Assembly (NCBI GenBank): GCA_964602595.1
Contig: CAZRRO010000019.1
Location: 62,001-126,000, forward strand
Direction: 5' to 3'
Source of the DNA: CAIWAH01 sp964602595
GTDB taxonomy: Bacteria; Verrucomicrobiota; Verrucomicrobiia; Limisphaerales; UBA9464
Length of the DNA: 64,000 bases
Shown here: positions 53,054-62,354 of the stretch, piece by piece
Numbering within the stretch: position 1 is the first letter of the stretch
Layout: every line of letters begins with the position of its first letter
Notes under the pieces: model-generated
Seen by the model: only the letters and a program-made list of their open reading frames with translations
The model's database searches: none
What the model was told of the DNA's origin: nothing
Made by a program: the position numbers and the translations under genes

Positions 53054-56000
53054 CTATTCTATGTTTAGAGGTGGTAACCCGTTGACGATCTTCTGGGTTT
53101 CCAGGCTGACGGTGATGACGCGGAGGAAGAGTTCGAGGGGATACTTCGCGTTGCCCATCGTTTCGGTGGCCCAGAGGTTCGCGTCGTTCACGATGCCGCT
53201 GCCGCCTTTGCCGTCGTCCACGCACACGCACTGGCGCTCCATGACCCATTCGAGGGCGGGTTTGCCGTTGACCACGTAGTCGTAGGCTTCCAGCGGGATG
53301 TTGGTGATGGTGATGCGTTCGTTGTAGTGGACCGTCGTCTTGTCGTTTACCGACTTCCCGGCGGCGTCGCGGGTCTTGGCGAACCTCATCCTGGTCACGC
53401 GGTAGTCGGCGTCGGTCAGGCCATTGAGGGTGGCTTTGCCTGTGTCGAGCTTGGCACCGGGATACCTCTCTACGTTCTCGTAGTTCAGATGCCAATGGGC
53501 GAGGTCGCGGCCTGCTTTGGAGAAGGCGTGGAAATCGGCGAAGGTCTTCACCGCGGGGATGCGGGGGAGTTCCTTACCGAGATTGTCGGCGTAGCGGCTG
53601 CGGTAGTCGGGAGAATGCAGCAGGCCGTAGATGTAGTAGAAAAGGTCTTCCTTGCTGATCACGCTGCCCTCGCCCTGGGCAGGATAGGCGGCCTGGAAAT
53701 GGGCCAGCCCCGCATCGCTGATGCCGTCACGCCGAGTGAAGGGGGCCGGGCTCTGGGTTTTGGCTGGGGCGAAGAGGCCGTCTTCGGCGGCTTCTTCGGG
53801 TTGGTCGTAGAGGTAGAGGGGGAAATACTGCGAACCGACCATGTCTGCTGCATGGAGGCTGGGAACGCAGTCGGAAATGGATACGGAGAATGTGCCTCGT
53901 GTGTCCGAGCCCGGGAATCCGATAACTAGGTTCTTCGTGCTCCCGTCGGGAAACAACTTGGGCATCTGGTAAACCATCTCGTTCAGGCGGCGATCAAAGT
54001 AGAGCCACTGCTTCGTGAATGGCCGGTATAGGCTGACGGTGGTTCCTTCCGAGCGGAACGTCAGTGAGCGGCTTTTCACAAGATCGCCACGCAAGGCTCG
54101 GGTCCAACTGATCTGGGTTGAGTCCGTGTTGGGAAATGATTCCGACCCTTCGTCGCGCTCTTTCCGATCCGCTCCCGCGTAGGTCTGCTCAAAGCGTTTC
54201 AGCTCCGAATTGAAGAAGGCGATGGTGCGGCGGATGTTCACCTGCAATTGCAAGCGCGAAGCATTGTAGCACCAAGCGTCTCTCTGGGTTTTCACACCGC
54301 TGGAGTAGTTCTCAAAAATGGTCTTCTGGTCCGACTTCTTGTCCCCCATCACGATGAACTTCGCGAAACTCGCATCCCGCTGCTTGAGCCAGTCGCCGCG
54401 TTCATCCGGCTGGATCGGGGTCCAGCCTTGGGCCTTGGTCAGGCCGTGGATGCTCCCAAACTCGCGAATCCGAGCCAGCTTCTGCTCAGTGGTGAGGTAG
54501 TCGCCGATGTCGTGGAAGTGAATCTGGCCGTGGGCGGTGGCCTTGGGGTTCTTGACGAGCAGCGAGATGGCGATGGGGGCGCGGCTGCCGCTGCCAAAGA
54601 TTTTGCCGCCTTCTTTCCGCGACTGTTCACCGGATGTCCGCTGGTTTCCCCGCAAGTGGAAGATGTGGATGCTGGAAAAGTCTTCTGTGAGGCACTTGCG
54701 GAGTCCATCCGCCGCCCGGCCATCGACCCAACCGGCATTGGTCACGAAGCCGATCACGCCGCACTTCTTGATGCGGTCGCTGGCCCAGCGGATGGCGCGG
54801 ATGTAGGAGTCGTAGAGGGAGTTGTTGTTCGTGGCTTCGGAGTGCGCGGCGTAGGTGGTGCGGATGCGTTCGTCGAGTTCCGGGTAGGCCACGTTTTGGT
54901 TGTTGTCGTTGGCGCTGTCCTGGCCCTTGGAATAGGGCGGATTGCCCATGATGACACGAACCTCAAGCTTCTGCTGACGTTTGCGGCGGTCGGAGTTGTG
55001 GGCGAGCAGTCCGCTGATCAAATCCTCTTCCCCGAGCCGGAAGGTGTCGGTGAGGCAGATGCCCTCGAAAGGCTCGTATCTCTTGCCTACAATTGAGTGA
55101 TAGACGGCCTCGATGTTGATGGCGGCGATGTAGTAGGCGAGGAGGACGATCTCGTTGGCATGGATCTCGTGCCGGTATTTGTGCGGGAGTTCCTCGGGCC
55201 TGATCAGGCCGCTGTGGAGGAGGCGGGTGATGAATGTGCCGGTGCCGGTGAAGGGGTCGATGATGTGGACGCCCTTGCTCCCGAGGGTCTGGCCGAACTC
55301 GGACTGCAAAAGGTCATTGATGGAGTGGATGATAAAGTCCACGACCTCAACGGGGGTGTAAACGATGCCGAGGCGTTCGGTCATCTTGGGGAAGGCGTTG
55401 CGGAAGAACTTGTCGTAGAGCTCCACAACGATCTTCTGTTTGCCCTCGGCATTGTCGATGCCTTCGGCCCGGCGAGCGACGCTGGCGTAGAACTTCTCCA
55501 GGGTGTCGGCTTCCTTGGAGAGGCGGTGTTCATTCAGCACGTCCAGCACCTGCTGCATGGCGCGGGAGACGGGGTTGTGGCTCGCGAAGGAGTAGTCCTT
55601 GAACAGCGCGTCGAAGACGGGCTTGGTGATGAGGTGCTGGGCCAGCATCTCTACGACCTCGGCGTCGGTGATGGAGTCGTTCAGGTCGTCGCGGAGTTCA
55701 TTGGCGAAGGACTGGAAGGCGGCGACTTCCTTCTGGTTCTCGGCATTGCCGACGATCTGGGTGATGCGGGTGATGTGGGTGTTCGCGATCTTGGCGATGT
55801 CGTTGGCCCAGTCTTCCCAGTGGTTCCGGTTGCCGCATTTCTTGACGACCTTGGCGTAGAGTGCGCGCTCGATCTCTCCGACGTTGAAGGCAAGCTCTGA
55901 CTGGGATTCCACCCGGTAGGGCACCTCAGGTTCGCCGATGGTGAACTGGCTCTGGCCGGTTGCTCCTTTGGTTGCCCCGTTGGACTTCTGGGCCTTCTTC

Positions 56001-58021
56001 TGGATCTTGTCGGTGATGGCGATGACTTCCATCTTCCGAGGATCTTTGCCGATTAGGTCGAGTTTGTTGACGAAGGCATCGAAGCGGTCGTCGTGCGAAC
56101 GGAGCGCCTGAAGGACATCCCAGACGACCTTGTAGACCTTGTTGTCGTTGAGAGCCTCGTGCGGCTCCATGCCGGCAGGGATGACAACGGGCAGGATGAC
56201 ATAGCCGAGCTTCTTTTTGCCATCCGGGGTGCGGCGCATGACTCGACCCACTGACTGGACAACATCCACTTGGGAATTGCGTGGCGTCAGGAAAAGCACT
56301 GCATCCAGCGCCGGAACATCCACACCTTCGGACAAGCAGCGGACATTGCTCAGGATTCGGCAGGTGTTCTCGGGAGGTTCTGCCTTAAGCCACTGGAGTT
56401 TTTCCTCCTTTTGGCCGGCATTCATCCCTCCGTCCACATGAGCAGCCTCGCACTTCACGGAAAGATCTGTCTCTTCCTGTTCCTGGTAAGCCTCGATAAC
56501 TGCGCGGAACATTGAGGCAATCTGTTTGGAGCTGACCTTGTGGACCTTGCCGCCTTTCTGCCGTTCGATCACCTGGCAGAAGGCAACTGCGCGGCGCATT
56601 GGTTCCGGGTCGAAACTGAGATCCTGTGACAGCCCTTGCTTTGCCAGTGCCTTCCAGCAGCCGATGATGCGCGCGGCATCGTCCACCCTGAGCTGGTTGT
56701 TCTCGTCCTTGAGGAGGTTTTGCAGCCGGGCGCTGACGTGGGCTTCGTCGATGGTCAGGACCAGCACTTTGTAGTCGGTGAGCAACTTCAGCTCCACCGC
56801 TTCGGAGAAGGTGATGACGTGAAGCTGCTTCCCGTAGAGGGTCTCGTCGTCCATGGAGCAGATGGCGACGTTTTCCTTTTCGGCGATGGCCTTGGCCGAA
56901 TCCGCGTAGATGCGCGGTGTTGCCGTCATGTAGAGGCGTTTGGCAGCCTTGATGAATCCATTGTCGTGAACCCGGACGAAGTTGCTTTCGTCCTCGTCGT
57001 CAAAGGTGGCTCCGGTGGTGCGGTGAGCTTCATCGCAGATCACCAGGTCGATTTCCGGCAAACCAAACTCCTTCTGGGCACGACTGACAACGTCGAGCGA
57101 ATGGTAGGTGGAGAAGATCACGCTCATGTGCTGGGCGTCGTGGCGCTTCTTCAATTCCAGGGCCAGTCGTTGGGAATCTGTGGTGGCCGGATACCGTAAT
57201 TCGTGGGCGAACGTCTCGACAATGTCTGCGTCCAGTTCTCGTTTCTTGCCCACCTCGGCATCCGAGCAGACGGCAAAGCTGTGGAGGGGAATGGCGCTCT
57301 CCTGAGTCCACTCGGTGAGCGTTTGGGACAGCAGATTCAGACTAGGAACGAGGAAGAGGACCAGTTTGCTTTTGCCGGCGGTCTCTTCGGCGATCTTGAG
57401 GCTGGTGAAGGTCTTGCCCGTGCCGCAGGCCATGATGAGCTTGCCCCTGTCGGCGGACTTGAAGCCGAGCAGGACATTGGTCCGAGCGCTGGACTGGTGA
57501 GGGCGGATTTCCTTCTTCGGCTTGAGGGCAGGCGGCGCGCTGGGCTGATACCTGGCCCAGTCAATCTGGCTGTTTTCGAGATCGAGGAGGTCGATCTTGT
57601 AAACGGGCGGCTGCTGGTGAAACAGCGCCTGCTCGGCATTCTCGCTCCAGTCGTTGGTTGTCGTGACAATGATTCGCTGGGCAAAAGGCTTCCGGCCGGA
57701 GGCGGTGAAGAAGCTGTCGATATCCTCCTTCCGGACGCGGTAGTCGGGGGCAAAGCACTTGCACTGGATGGCGTGGTATTCCTCGGTGCCGGCAGTCTGG
57801 GAAACCAGGTCGATGCCGGTGTCCTTGCCGGAAATGCCAAACTGTGGCGTGCCGATCTCCTTTGCCCAATCGGCAAAGAGCCAGACCTTCGAGTAGAGAT
57901 CGGCGTAGCTGGCCTCGTAGCGGAAGTAGGTGCGGATCAGCTCCTCGAAATAGGTGCCCTTCTCACGCTCCGACTGGGAAGTCTCACGGTATTTGGCAAG
58001 GATGGTTTGGAGTGCGGTCAT
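53054..58021 (-). CDS. Type ISP restriction-modification enzyme
   Basis: 1655 residues from the ATG at 58021. In order: Mrr-like PD-(D/E)XK nuclease (GIDLVSQT, IQCKCF, residues 70-100), SF2 ATPase with Walker A ACGTGKTF near 200 and CDEAHRTTG near 330, a helical coupler, a gamma-class N6-adenine methyltransferase (DPFTGTGTF near 925, NPPYSKGQ near 1026), and a C-terminal target-recognition domain. This is the LlaGI/LlaBIII-like layout of single-polypeptide systems that translocate along and cut unmethylated DNA. Frame is intact. Confidence 0.93.
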   Translation of the reverse strand: MTALQTILAKYRETSQSEREKGTYFEELIRTYFRYEASYADLYSKVWLFADWAKEIGTPQFGISGKDTGIDLVSQTAGTEEYHAIQCKCFAPDYRVRKEDIDSFFTASGRKPFAQRIIVTTTNDWSENAEQALFHQQPPVYKIDLLDLENSQIDWARYQPSAPPALKPKKEIRPHQSSARTNVLLGFKSADRGKLIMACGTGKTFTSLKIAEETAGKSKLVLFLVPSLNLLSQTLTEWTQESAIPLHSFAVCSDAEVGKKRELDADIVETFAHELRYPATTDSQRLALELKKRHDAQHMSVIFSTYHSLDVVSRAQKEFGLPEIDLVICDEAHRTTGATFDDEDESNFVRVHDNGFIKAAKRLYMTATPRIYADSAKAIAEKENVAICSMDDETLYGKQLHVITFSEAVELKLLTDYKVLVLTIDEAHVSARLQNLLKDENNQLRVDDAARIIGCWKALAKQGLSQDLSFDPEPMRRAVAFCQVIERQKGGKVHKVSSKQIASMFRAVIEAYQEQEETDLSVKCEAAHVDGGMNAGQKEEKLQWLKAEPPENTCRILSNVRCLSEGVDVPALDAVLFLTPRNSQVDVVQSVGRVMRRTPDGKKKLGYVILPVVIPAGMEPHEALNDNKVYKVVWDVLQALRSHDDRFDAFVNKLDLIGKDPRKMEVIAITDKIQKKAQKSNGATKGATGQSQFTIGEPEVPYRVESQSELAFNVGEIERALYAKVVKKCGNRNHWEDWANDIAKIANTHITRITQIVGNAENQKEVAAFQSFANELRDDLNDSITDAEVVEMLAQHLITKPVFDALFKDYSFASHNPVSRAMQQVLDVLNEHRLSKEADTLEKFYASVARRAEGIDNAEGKQKIVVELYDKFFRNAFPKMTERLGIVYTPVEVVDFIIHSINDLLQSEFGQTLGSKGVHIIDPFTGTGTFITRLLHSGLIRPEELPHKYRHEIHANEIVLLAYYIAAINIEAVYHSIVGKRYEPFEGICLTDTFRLGEEDLISGLLAHNSDRRKRQQKLEVRVIMGNPPYSKGQDSANDNNQNVAYPELDERIRTTYAAHSEATNNNSLYDSYIRAIRWASDRIKKCGVIGFVTNAGWVDGRAADGLRKCLTEDFSSIHIFHLRGNQRTSGEQSRKEGGKIFGSGSRAPIAISLLVKNPKATAHGQIHFHDIGDYLTTEQKLARIREFGSIHGLTKAQGWTPIQPDERGDWLKQRDASFAKFIVMGDKKSDQKTIFENYSSGVKTQRDAWCYNASRLQLQVNIRRTIAFFNSELKRFEQTYAGADRKERDEGSESFPNTDSTQISWTRALRGDLVKSRSLTFRSEGTTVSLYRPFTKQWLYFDRRLNEMVYQMPKLFPDGSTKNLVIGFPGSDTRGTFSVSISDCVPSLHAADMVGSQYFPLYLYDQPEEAAEDGLFAPAKTQSPAPFTRRDGISDAGLAHFQAAYPAQGEGSVISKEDLFYYIYGLLHSPDYRSRYADNLGKELPRIPAVKTFADFHAFSKAGRDLAHWHLNYENVERYPGAKLDTGKATLNGLTDADYRVTRMRFAKTRDAAGKSVNDKTTVHYNERITITNIPLEAYDYVVNGKPALEWVMERQCVCVDDGKGGSGIVNDANLWATETMGNAKYPLELFLRVITVSLETQKIVNGLPPLNIE

Positions 58022-58349
58022 CTTTGGTTGAAGCGTGCGAAAACCACCCAGAACTGCGGCCAACCCCAGCGATGCAGATTGTTTCGTTTCGACCGGTGGG
58101 TCCCCTGAAAGGTTCGGAAATGCCTGCGCCTCTGTCGAGAACTCGAAATGGAATCCGCACTGTGGGTGACGGAGTGCGTTGCCTGAGCCGTGAACCCATT
58201 CAAAACCACCATGGGTGGTGGGTGTGGAATCATCGCATCACAATATATTGATTCCTGCGGTGATTATTTTGACGCCTACTTGCCCAAAGAAGAGGTTGTG
58301 AATCAGTCTGAAAAAGAAGCAGTCACGTGCCCAATGCCAGATTAACGCT
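58022..58349. other. Divergent promoter region with inverted repeat
   Basis: Between the type ISP gene (minus) and a DUF2188 gene (plus). GGAATCA (58226-58232) and TGATTCC (58249-58255) flank an AT-rich core with AATATATT. It is a candidate operator or promoter. No gene seen. Confidence 0.45.
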
Positions 58350-58598
58350 ATGAGCAAGAATCGAGACAGAATCGTCTATCGAAACGAAGCCAACCAATGG
58401 GTCAACAAGCGCAATGACGCGGGGCGTGCTTCAAGTGTCCATGAGACGCAGCAGCAGGCCGCGACGGCTGCAAGATCAATGCTGGGCCGTCAAGGCGGCG
58501 GTGAATTGACGATAAAACGACGCGACGGAGTATTTCGCAGCAAAGACACAATCCCGCCAGGGCGAGACCCGTTTCCGCCTAGAGACCGCGAACACTAA
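58350..58598 (+). CDS. DUF2188 protein
   Basis: 82 residues. DRIVYRNEANQWVNKRNDAG, then SVHETQQQAATAARSML and GGGELTIKRRDGVFRSKDTI is the DUF2188 pattern, a small family with a repeat-like fold of unknown role, common beside defence genes. It leads a plus-strand set ending in the MazF gene. Confidence 0.8.
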   Translation: MSKNRDRIVYRNEANQWVNKRNDAGRASSVHETQQQAATAARSMLGRQGGGELTIKRRDGVFRSKDTIPPGRDPFPPRDREH

Positions 58599-58631
58599 AA
58601 CAACCAAAGGCCCGTAAGTCCCCATACGACG

Positions 58632-58856
58632 ATGAAGAACAAAAACCTCGCCATGCTCCTGCTGCTTGGAGGCGGCGCACTGATTTGGTGGATCTGCAAA
58701 CGCGACAATGAGCGTTCCAGGGAACTCACTCAACTGCGCTCCAAGGTTTCAGAGCATGAAGCGCAAGTATCGAAGTGGTTGGCAGAACAGCGAACGGAGA
58801 TACTGACCTTAACAAACCGAATCACCCAACAGGGGGTGTCCGCCAAGCCGGCCTAG
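58632..58856 (+). CDS. Small membrane coiled-coil protein
   Basis: 74 residues: one N-terminal helix (LAMLLLLGGGALIWWICKRD), then a coiled coil (RSRELTQLRSKVSEHEAQVS). No family recognised. Confidence 0.55.
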   Translation: MKNKNLAMLLLLGGGALIWWICKRDNERSRELTQLRSKVSEHEAQVSKWLAEQRTEILTLTNRITQQGVSAKPA

Positions 58857-58945
58857 CTGGTCTGACCTGCGACTCAAAAGCTCTACCTTGCGAATCAAGG
58901 GCAACGGTTGACAAATCATTTGAAGAAAGTATCGTTCGTCAACTG

Positions 58946-60115
58946 ATGAACCGAATCAAGCAGCTACGACTCGCCAAGGGTTTCTCCTTGGAAGACCTCG
59001 CAACTGCCATGGGGGGTATCGTAACGAAGCAGGCCTTGTCTAAATACGAGAATGAAACTGCGAAGCCAACCGCGGTGGTTCTTGGTCAGTTGTCCCATGC
59101 CCTTGGGGTAAAAGCCTTCGAGCTATGGGAATACCCTCGATACAAGGTTGAATTCTTGGGTTACCGGAAACGCGCAAGTTTGCCCAGCAAATGGCAGACC
59201 TCGTTCGAGGCTTCTGTCGCTGAACAGTTGGAAAGTCGGCTCAAGCTTCAGGAAGACGGCGAAGGGTCAAATTTTGAGGTGCCGTGTCAGGAGATGACTG
59301 TTGCTGTCGAGAGGAACGCTGAAGATCAAGCCCTAGAACTTCGGAAAAAGTGGAACCTAGGAGGCGGACCGATCCCCAATCTGACCGCTGTTCTGGAAGA
59401 CCATCTGATCCATGTTCTCGTGGAGAATGGTCCGGAGAAGTTCGATGGAATCTCCGCTTGGGTGCGTGACCTGGAAGGCAACCCCAAGGCGGCGGCAGTA
59501 GTCGTCCGCGCCCAAGGCGCCGGCGAACGCCAAAGGCTTACTCTCGCTCATGAACTCGCTCACCTGGTGGTCAAGCCAAACGACGGAGTAGACGAGGAAA
59601 AAGCCGCATTTCGATTCGGCGCTGCATTCCTTGTTCCAGCCGAAGCGCTTCAAAAGGAGGTTGGCACCAAGCGTAACCGCATCCGTCTGGACGAACTTCT
59701 TCTTTTGAAGAAGCGCTTCGGCGTTAGCCTGCAGGCCCTTGTCCGTCGTTTACGGGATGTAGAGATTATTGAAGAGTCGGCCTATAAGTGGTGGTGCATG
59801 TTCATTTCCCGCTCTGGTTGGCGTCGCGATGAACCGCAACCACAACGACGGGAAGAACCGACATGGTTTCGACGCACCGTTCTTCGACGTGTGGCCGAAG
59901 GGCACCTTTCGCCAACACAGGGAGGCACCCTGCTGAAGGAGCAACTTTCCGATAACGAGGGACCGACTTTGCTACGTCGGAAGTCCTTCTTGGCGCTTCC
60001 TCCTGAGGAGCAACGTCGCCAATTGGAAATCCAAGCCGATCAACTTCAGCAGCTCTACGCCCACCAGAAAGACGAGTGGGGTGGGACTTCGGCCGACGGC
60101 ATTAACGAAGAATGA
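58946..60115 (+). CDS. XRE-ImmA/IrrE-type metallopeptidase
   Basis: 389 residues from the ATG at 58946. The N-terminal helix-turn-helix (IKQLRLAKGFSLEDLATAMG, TKQALSKYENETAKPTAVVL) precedes an ImmA/IrrE domain with zinc motif HELAH at residues 202-206 and a helical C-terminus. Such proteins cleave repressors or act as antitoxins. The MazF start overlaps its stop (ATGA), so this is likely the antitoxin/regulator of a pair. Confidence 0.88.
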   Translation: MNRIKQLRLAKGFSLEDLATAMGGIVTKQALSKYENETAKPTAVVLGQLSHALGVKAFELWEYPRYKVEFLGYRKRASLPSKWQTSFEASVAEQLESRLKLQEDGEGSNFEVPCQEMTVAVERNAEDQALELRKKWNLGGGPIPNLTAVLEDHLIHVLVENGPEKFDGISAWVRDLEGNPKAAAVVVRAQGAGERQRLTLAHELAHLVVKPNDGVDEEKAAFRFGAAFLVPAEALQKEVGTKRNRIRLDELLLLKKRFGVSLQALVRRLRDVEIIEESAYKWWCMFISRSGWRRDEPQPQRREEPTWFRRTVLRRVAEGHLSPTQGGTLLKEQLSDNEGPTLLRRKSFLALPPEEQRRQLEIQADQLQQLYAHQKDEWGGTSADGINEE

Positions 60116-60468
60116 ATAGCACCTACCCGCAACGCGGAGAGATTTGGGATGTGAATCTCGATCCAACAGTCGGCCAAGAAATAAACAAGACCCGACCCGC
60201 CGTGATCCTCAGCACCGATGGCATCGGCAAGCTTCGACTGAAGGTCATTGTTCCAATCACCGCTTGGAAACCGGAGTTTGATGGTAACCAGTGGCACGTG
60301 AAGATCTCGCCCAGACCCTCAAACGGGCTCTCCAAGGAATCGGTAGCCGATGCGCTTCACCTTCGGTCAGTGGGGGTGGAACGATTCCTGGCGCGCAGGG
60401 GGCGGCTTGATGCGCTGGACATGGAAGAGATTGCGGCTGCGGTCGCTACCATTATCGAGTTCCGATGA
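60112..60468 (+). CDS. MazF/PemK-type toxin
   Basis: 118 residues: QRGEIWDVNLDPTVGQEINK, TRPAVILSTDGIGKLRLKVI and VPITAWKPEFDGNQWHVKIS are the MazF/PemK fold with the RPAVIL loop and catalytic region. It should cut mRNA. It is coupled by ATGA to the ImmA-type gene, an unusual antitoxin arrangement, since most MazF toxins pair with small AbrB-like proteins. Confidence 0.9.
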   Translation: MNSTYPQRGEIWDVNLDPTVGQEINKTRPAVILSTDGIGKLRLKVIVPITAWKPEFDGNQWHVKISPRPSNGLSKESVADALHLRSVGVERFLARRGRLDALDMEEIAAAVATIIEFR

Positions 60469-60540
60469 CTCAACCCGAACTTCCAGGCCAAAGCTGTGGC
60501 GTTTCCCACGGGGGAGCATCTGCAGACCCACAAACAATTT

Positions 60541-60612
60541 GCCCGCAGACAGCGTCAACTGCCTGCGGGCGATACAAATGCTCTGAGGTAAAGGCCGAAG
60601 CCGCCTCAGAGC
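60541..60612 (+). other. Two strong hairpins between mazF and next gene
   Basis: GCCCGCAG (60541) pairs with CTGCGGGC (to 60570) and GCTCTGAGG (60580) with CCTCAGAGC (to 60612). Neither has a T-run. They may form a structured RNA or regulate the following gene. Confidence 0.55.
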
Positions 60613-60702
60613 ACGGCACTGCTGTAGGGCGGGTGCGGCGTTTTGATCGCACAGCTCGGTGTCGCCGTCAATCAAGACGAAAAGAGCGTTCGGCATGCTC
60701 AC

Positions 60703-61701
60703 ATGCCCTGCCACAAAAGAAACCTCCGGAAGATTCCGGCACACATCATCGAGAAAGCCAACGCCATCACTGGTGACGAGCTTTCTGTAGGCTGCACGCT
60801 TCAGATGTCGCAAGACGACATCGCAGCGGGCAGATATTCGCACCTAAACTTCACCTTGGAGGACGGAAACCTTTTGGTTCCCAACGAAATTCTCCCGCCC
60901 CCCGAGCGGGGACGGTATTCCCGGTGGAACCTCCATGGGCGTTGGCTGGTGCATCGAGACCGGCCAAAGGTTCCGAAGGAGTTTGAAATGGAAGCACAAA
61001 GTGGTGCGGGCCCAGGCACCCACACGATCTACTATTCACGGTTCGTGTTCCCGCGGACATTCCGTCCTCCAAGTGAACTCGTGCTGAAGCCTCAGATAGT
61101 CGCCAAGAGTGACACACCCTCTCCGGTTTGGACAGTTGCTGTCCTCGCAGGCGACACCATCAACAAAACGGACGCCCTCTTCCACGAGCAGCTTCTTTCC
61201 TTCCTAAACCTGGTTCAGGAGAATGTCGGCACTGCGACCGTGTTCACTAAGCATCCGGCCACATCGGAGCTTACCCAATCCAGAGCGGTTGATTGGGAGC
61301 TTTTGCCCGAAGGCATTCGTCAGGACTTGCTGCTGGCGAAAGTCCTTCCCAAGGATCTTCGGAAGGGTTCCGAGTTTGCGCAAAGGTTTGAAGAACGACG
61401 ACATCTTCTCCAGTCGTTGCAACCGAAGCGATGGGTAGTAGGTTCTAGCGGTTTCAGGCGTTACTTCGGGGCGCAGTTTCAGGACGATCTCGTTGCCCTT
61501 GAAAACGTCGAGTATGGGAACGCTCTCTATGTCCTCAAAGGACCTTGGGAGGAACTGAGCAAACTGAGTCGTTTAGAACTGTGGGGTAAAAGCAACAACG
61601 TGTCTCGCGTTGTCCATACACCTGGCTGGGAAAACCGAGCCATTGCGATGATTGGCAGGCTAAAGTGCGACGGTGGCCAGGCGCAGCAGTTTTGCGAGTA
61701 A
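60703..61701 (+). CDS. Unknown protein downstream of MazF
   Basis: 332 residues from the ATG at 60703 (a TTG at 60643 would add 20). The sequence is mixed alpha-beta (MQMSQDDIAAGRYSHLNFTL-like start, RFVFPRTFRPPSELVLKPQI, FRRYFGAQFQDDLVALENVE). No family recognised. It could be a third component of the toxin module. Terminator at 61713. Confidence 0.6.
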   Translation: MPCHKRNLRKIPAHIIEKANAITGDELSVGCTLQMSQDDIAAGRYSHLNFTLEDGNLLVPNEILPPPERGRYSRWNLHGRWLVHRDRPKVPKEFEMEAQSGAGPGTHTIYYSRFVFPRTFRPPSELVLKPQIVAKSDTPSPVWTVAVLAGDTINKTDALFHEQLLSFLNLVQENVGTATVFTKHPATSELTQSRAVDWELLPEGIRQDLLLAKVLPKDLRKGSEFAQRFEERRHLLQSLQPKRWVVGSSGFRRYFGAQFQDDLVALENVEYGNALYVLKGPWEELSKLSRLELWGKSNNVSRVVHTPGWENRAIAMIGRLKCDGGQAQQFCE

Positions 61702-61712
61702 GGCATCACTCG

Positions 61713-61747
61713 GGCGAGTTGGCTTTCGGTCAACTCGCCTTCTTCTT
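61713..61747 (+). terminator. Rho-independent terminator
   Basis: GGCGAGTTG (61713-61721) pairs with CAACTCGCC (61731-61739), followed by TTCTTCTT. Confidence 0.75.
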
Positions 61748-61876
61748 GCCACTTCAACTATGCTGACGGGAGCTAGAATCACCGGACCTCCACACTCGTA
61801 AGGGTGGGGCTCCGTTGAGGTAACTTGCTGCGGATCGGATTGTTTTCGATGCCCAAATCCGCTACCAACTCCCCCG

Positions 61877-62266
61877 ATGATTCTCTCCTCGCTGTCCGCT
61901 GCCGACTTGAAGCGCCTCACCAAGCTCATGGAGAAACGTGACGCGCTCAAGGAACAGGTCGAAGCCCTCAATGCCGAGATCGATTCCTTCTCCGCTTCAG
62001 GCAAGGCCACCAAGGCTCCCAAGGCCAAGGGAACGCCGGCCGCCAAGTCTGCTCCCAAGGCCAAACGAGGGAAGCGGGGCAAGCTCACCGAATCCGTCCT
62101 GGCCGTGCTGAAGGAAGCCGGGGCAGGCGGCATCATGATCAAGGAAATCGCCGAGAAGCTGGGACGGAACACGGGCGCCATCCACACCTGGTTCTTCAAC
62201 GCCAAGAAGTCCAAGCGCAAGGACGTGAAGAAGATCGGCGAGGCGAAGTGGCAGTGGGTGGGCTAA
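61877..62266 (+). CDS. Coiled-coil/winged-helix protein with Lys-Ala linker
   Basis: 129 residues. A coiled coil (LKRLTKLMEKRDALKEQVEA), a Lys/Ala/Pro-rich linker (KAPKAKGTPAAKSAPKAKRG) and a winged helix (TESVLAVLKEAGAGGIMIKE, IAEKLGRNTGAIHTWFF). This layout is common in Verrucomicrobiota and is probably chromatin-type DNA binding. It is the last gene of the element, 84 bp from the right end. Confidence 0.75.
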   Translation: MILSSLSAADLKRLTKLMEKRDALKEQVEALNAEIDSFSASGKATKAPKAKGTPAAKSAPKAKRGKRGKLTESVLAVLKEAGAGGIMIKEIAEKLGRNTGAIHTWFFNAKKSKRKDVKKIGEAKWQWVG

Positions 62267-62327
62267 GAGAGTTCCGATTACGGGTGCCAACATCCTAAGG
62301 TGTTGGTCCGCAATCAGATAGAAAACT

Positions 62328-62354
62328 GGTGAAAGTGTTGCTCAAGATAAGCAG
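62328..62354. other. attR junction of the element
   Basis: The element arm GGTGAAAGTGTTG (62328-62340) is followed by CTCAAGATA, the AG core (62350-62351) and then comM DNA. See the attL entry for the partner. Confidence 0.75.

Larger units (their letters stand above)
2567..62349. mobile_element. 59.8 kb serine-recombinase integrative element in comM
   Basis: The two in-frame halves of comM flank this segment, the recombinase gene sits at the left end, and the last element gene ends at 62266. Placing the crossover at the shared AG (2565-2566 and 62350-62351) restores the expected comM codons for H-N-L-L-L-I-G before Walker A. No long direct repeats flank the element, as expected for serine integrases with a 2-bp core. 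Cargo includes replication-like enzymes, cassette genes, restriction systems and a toxin module. No conjugation genes (relaxase, VirB4 or coupling protein) or phage structural genes were recognised, so the mode of transfer is unknown. Confidence 0.9.
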
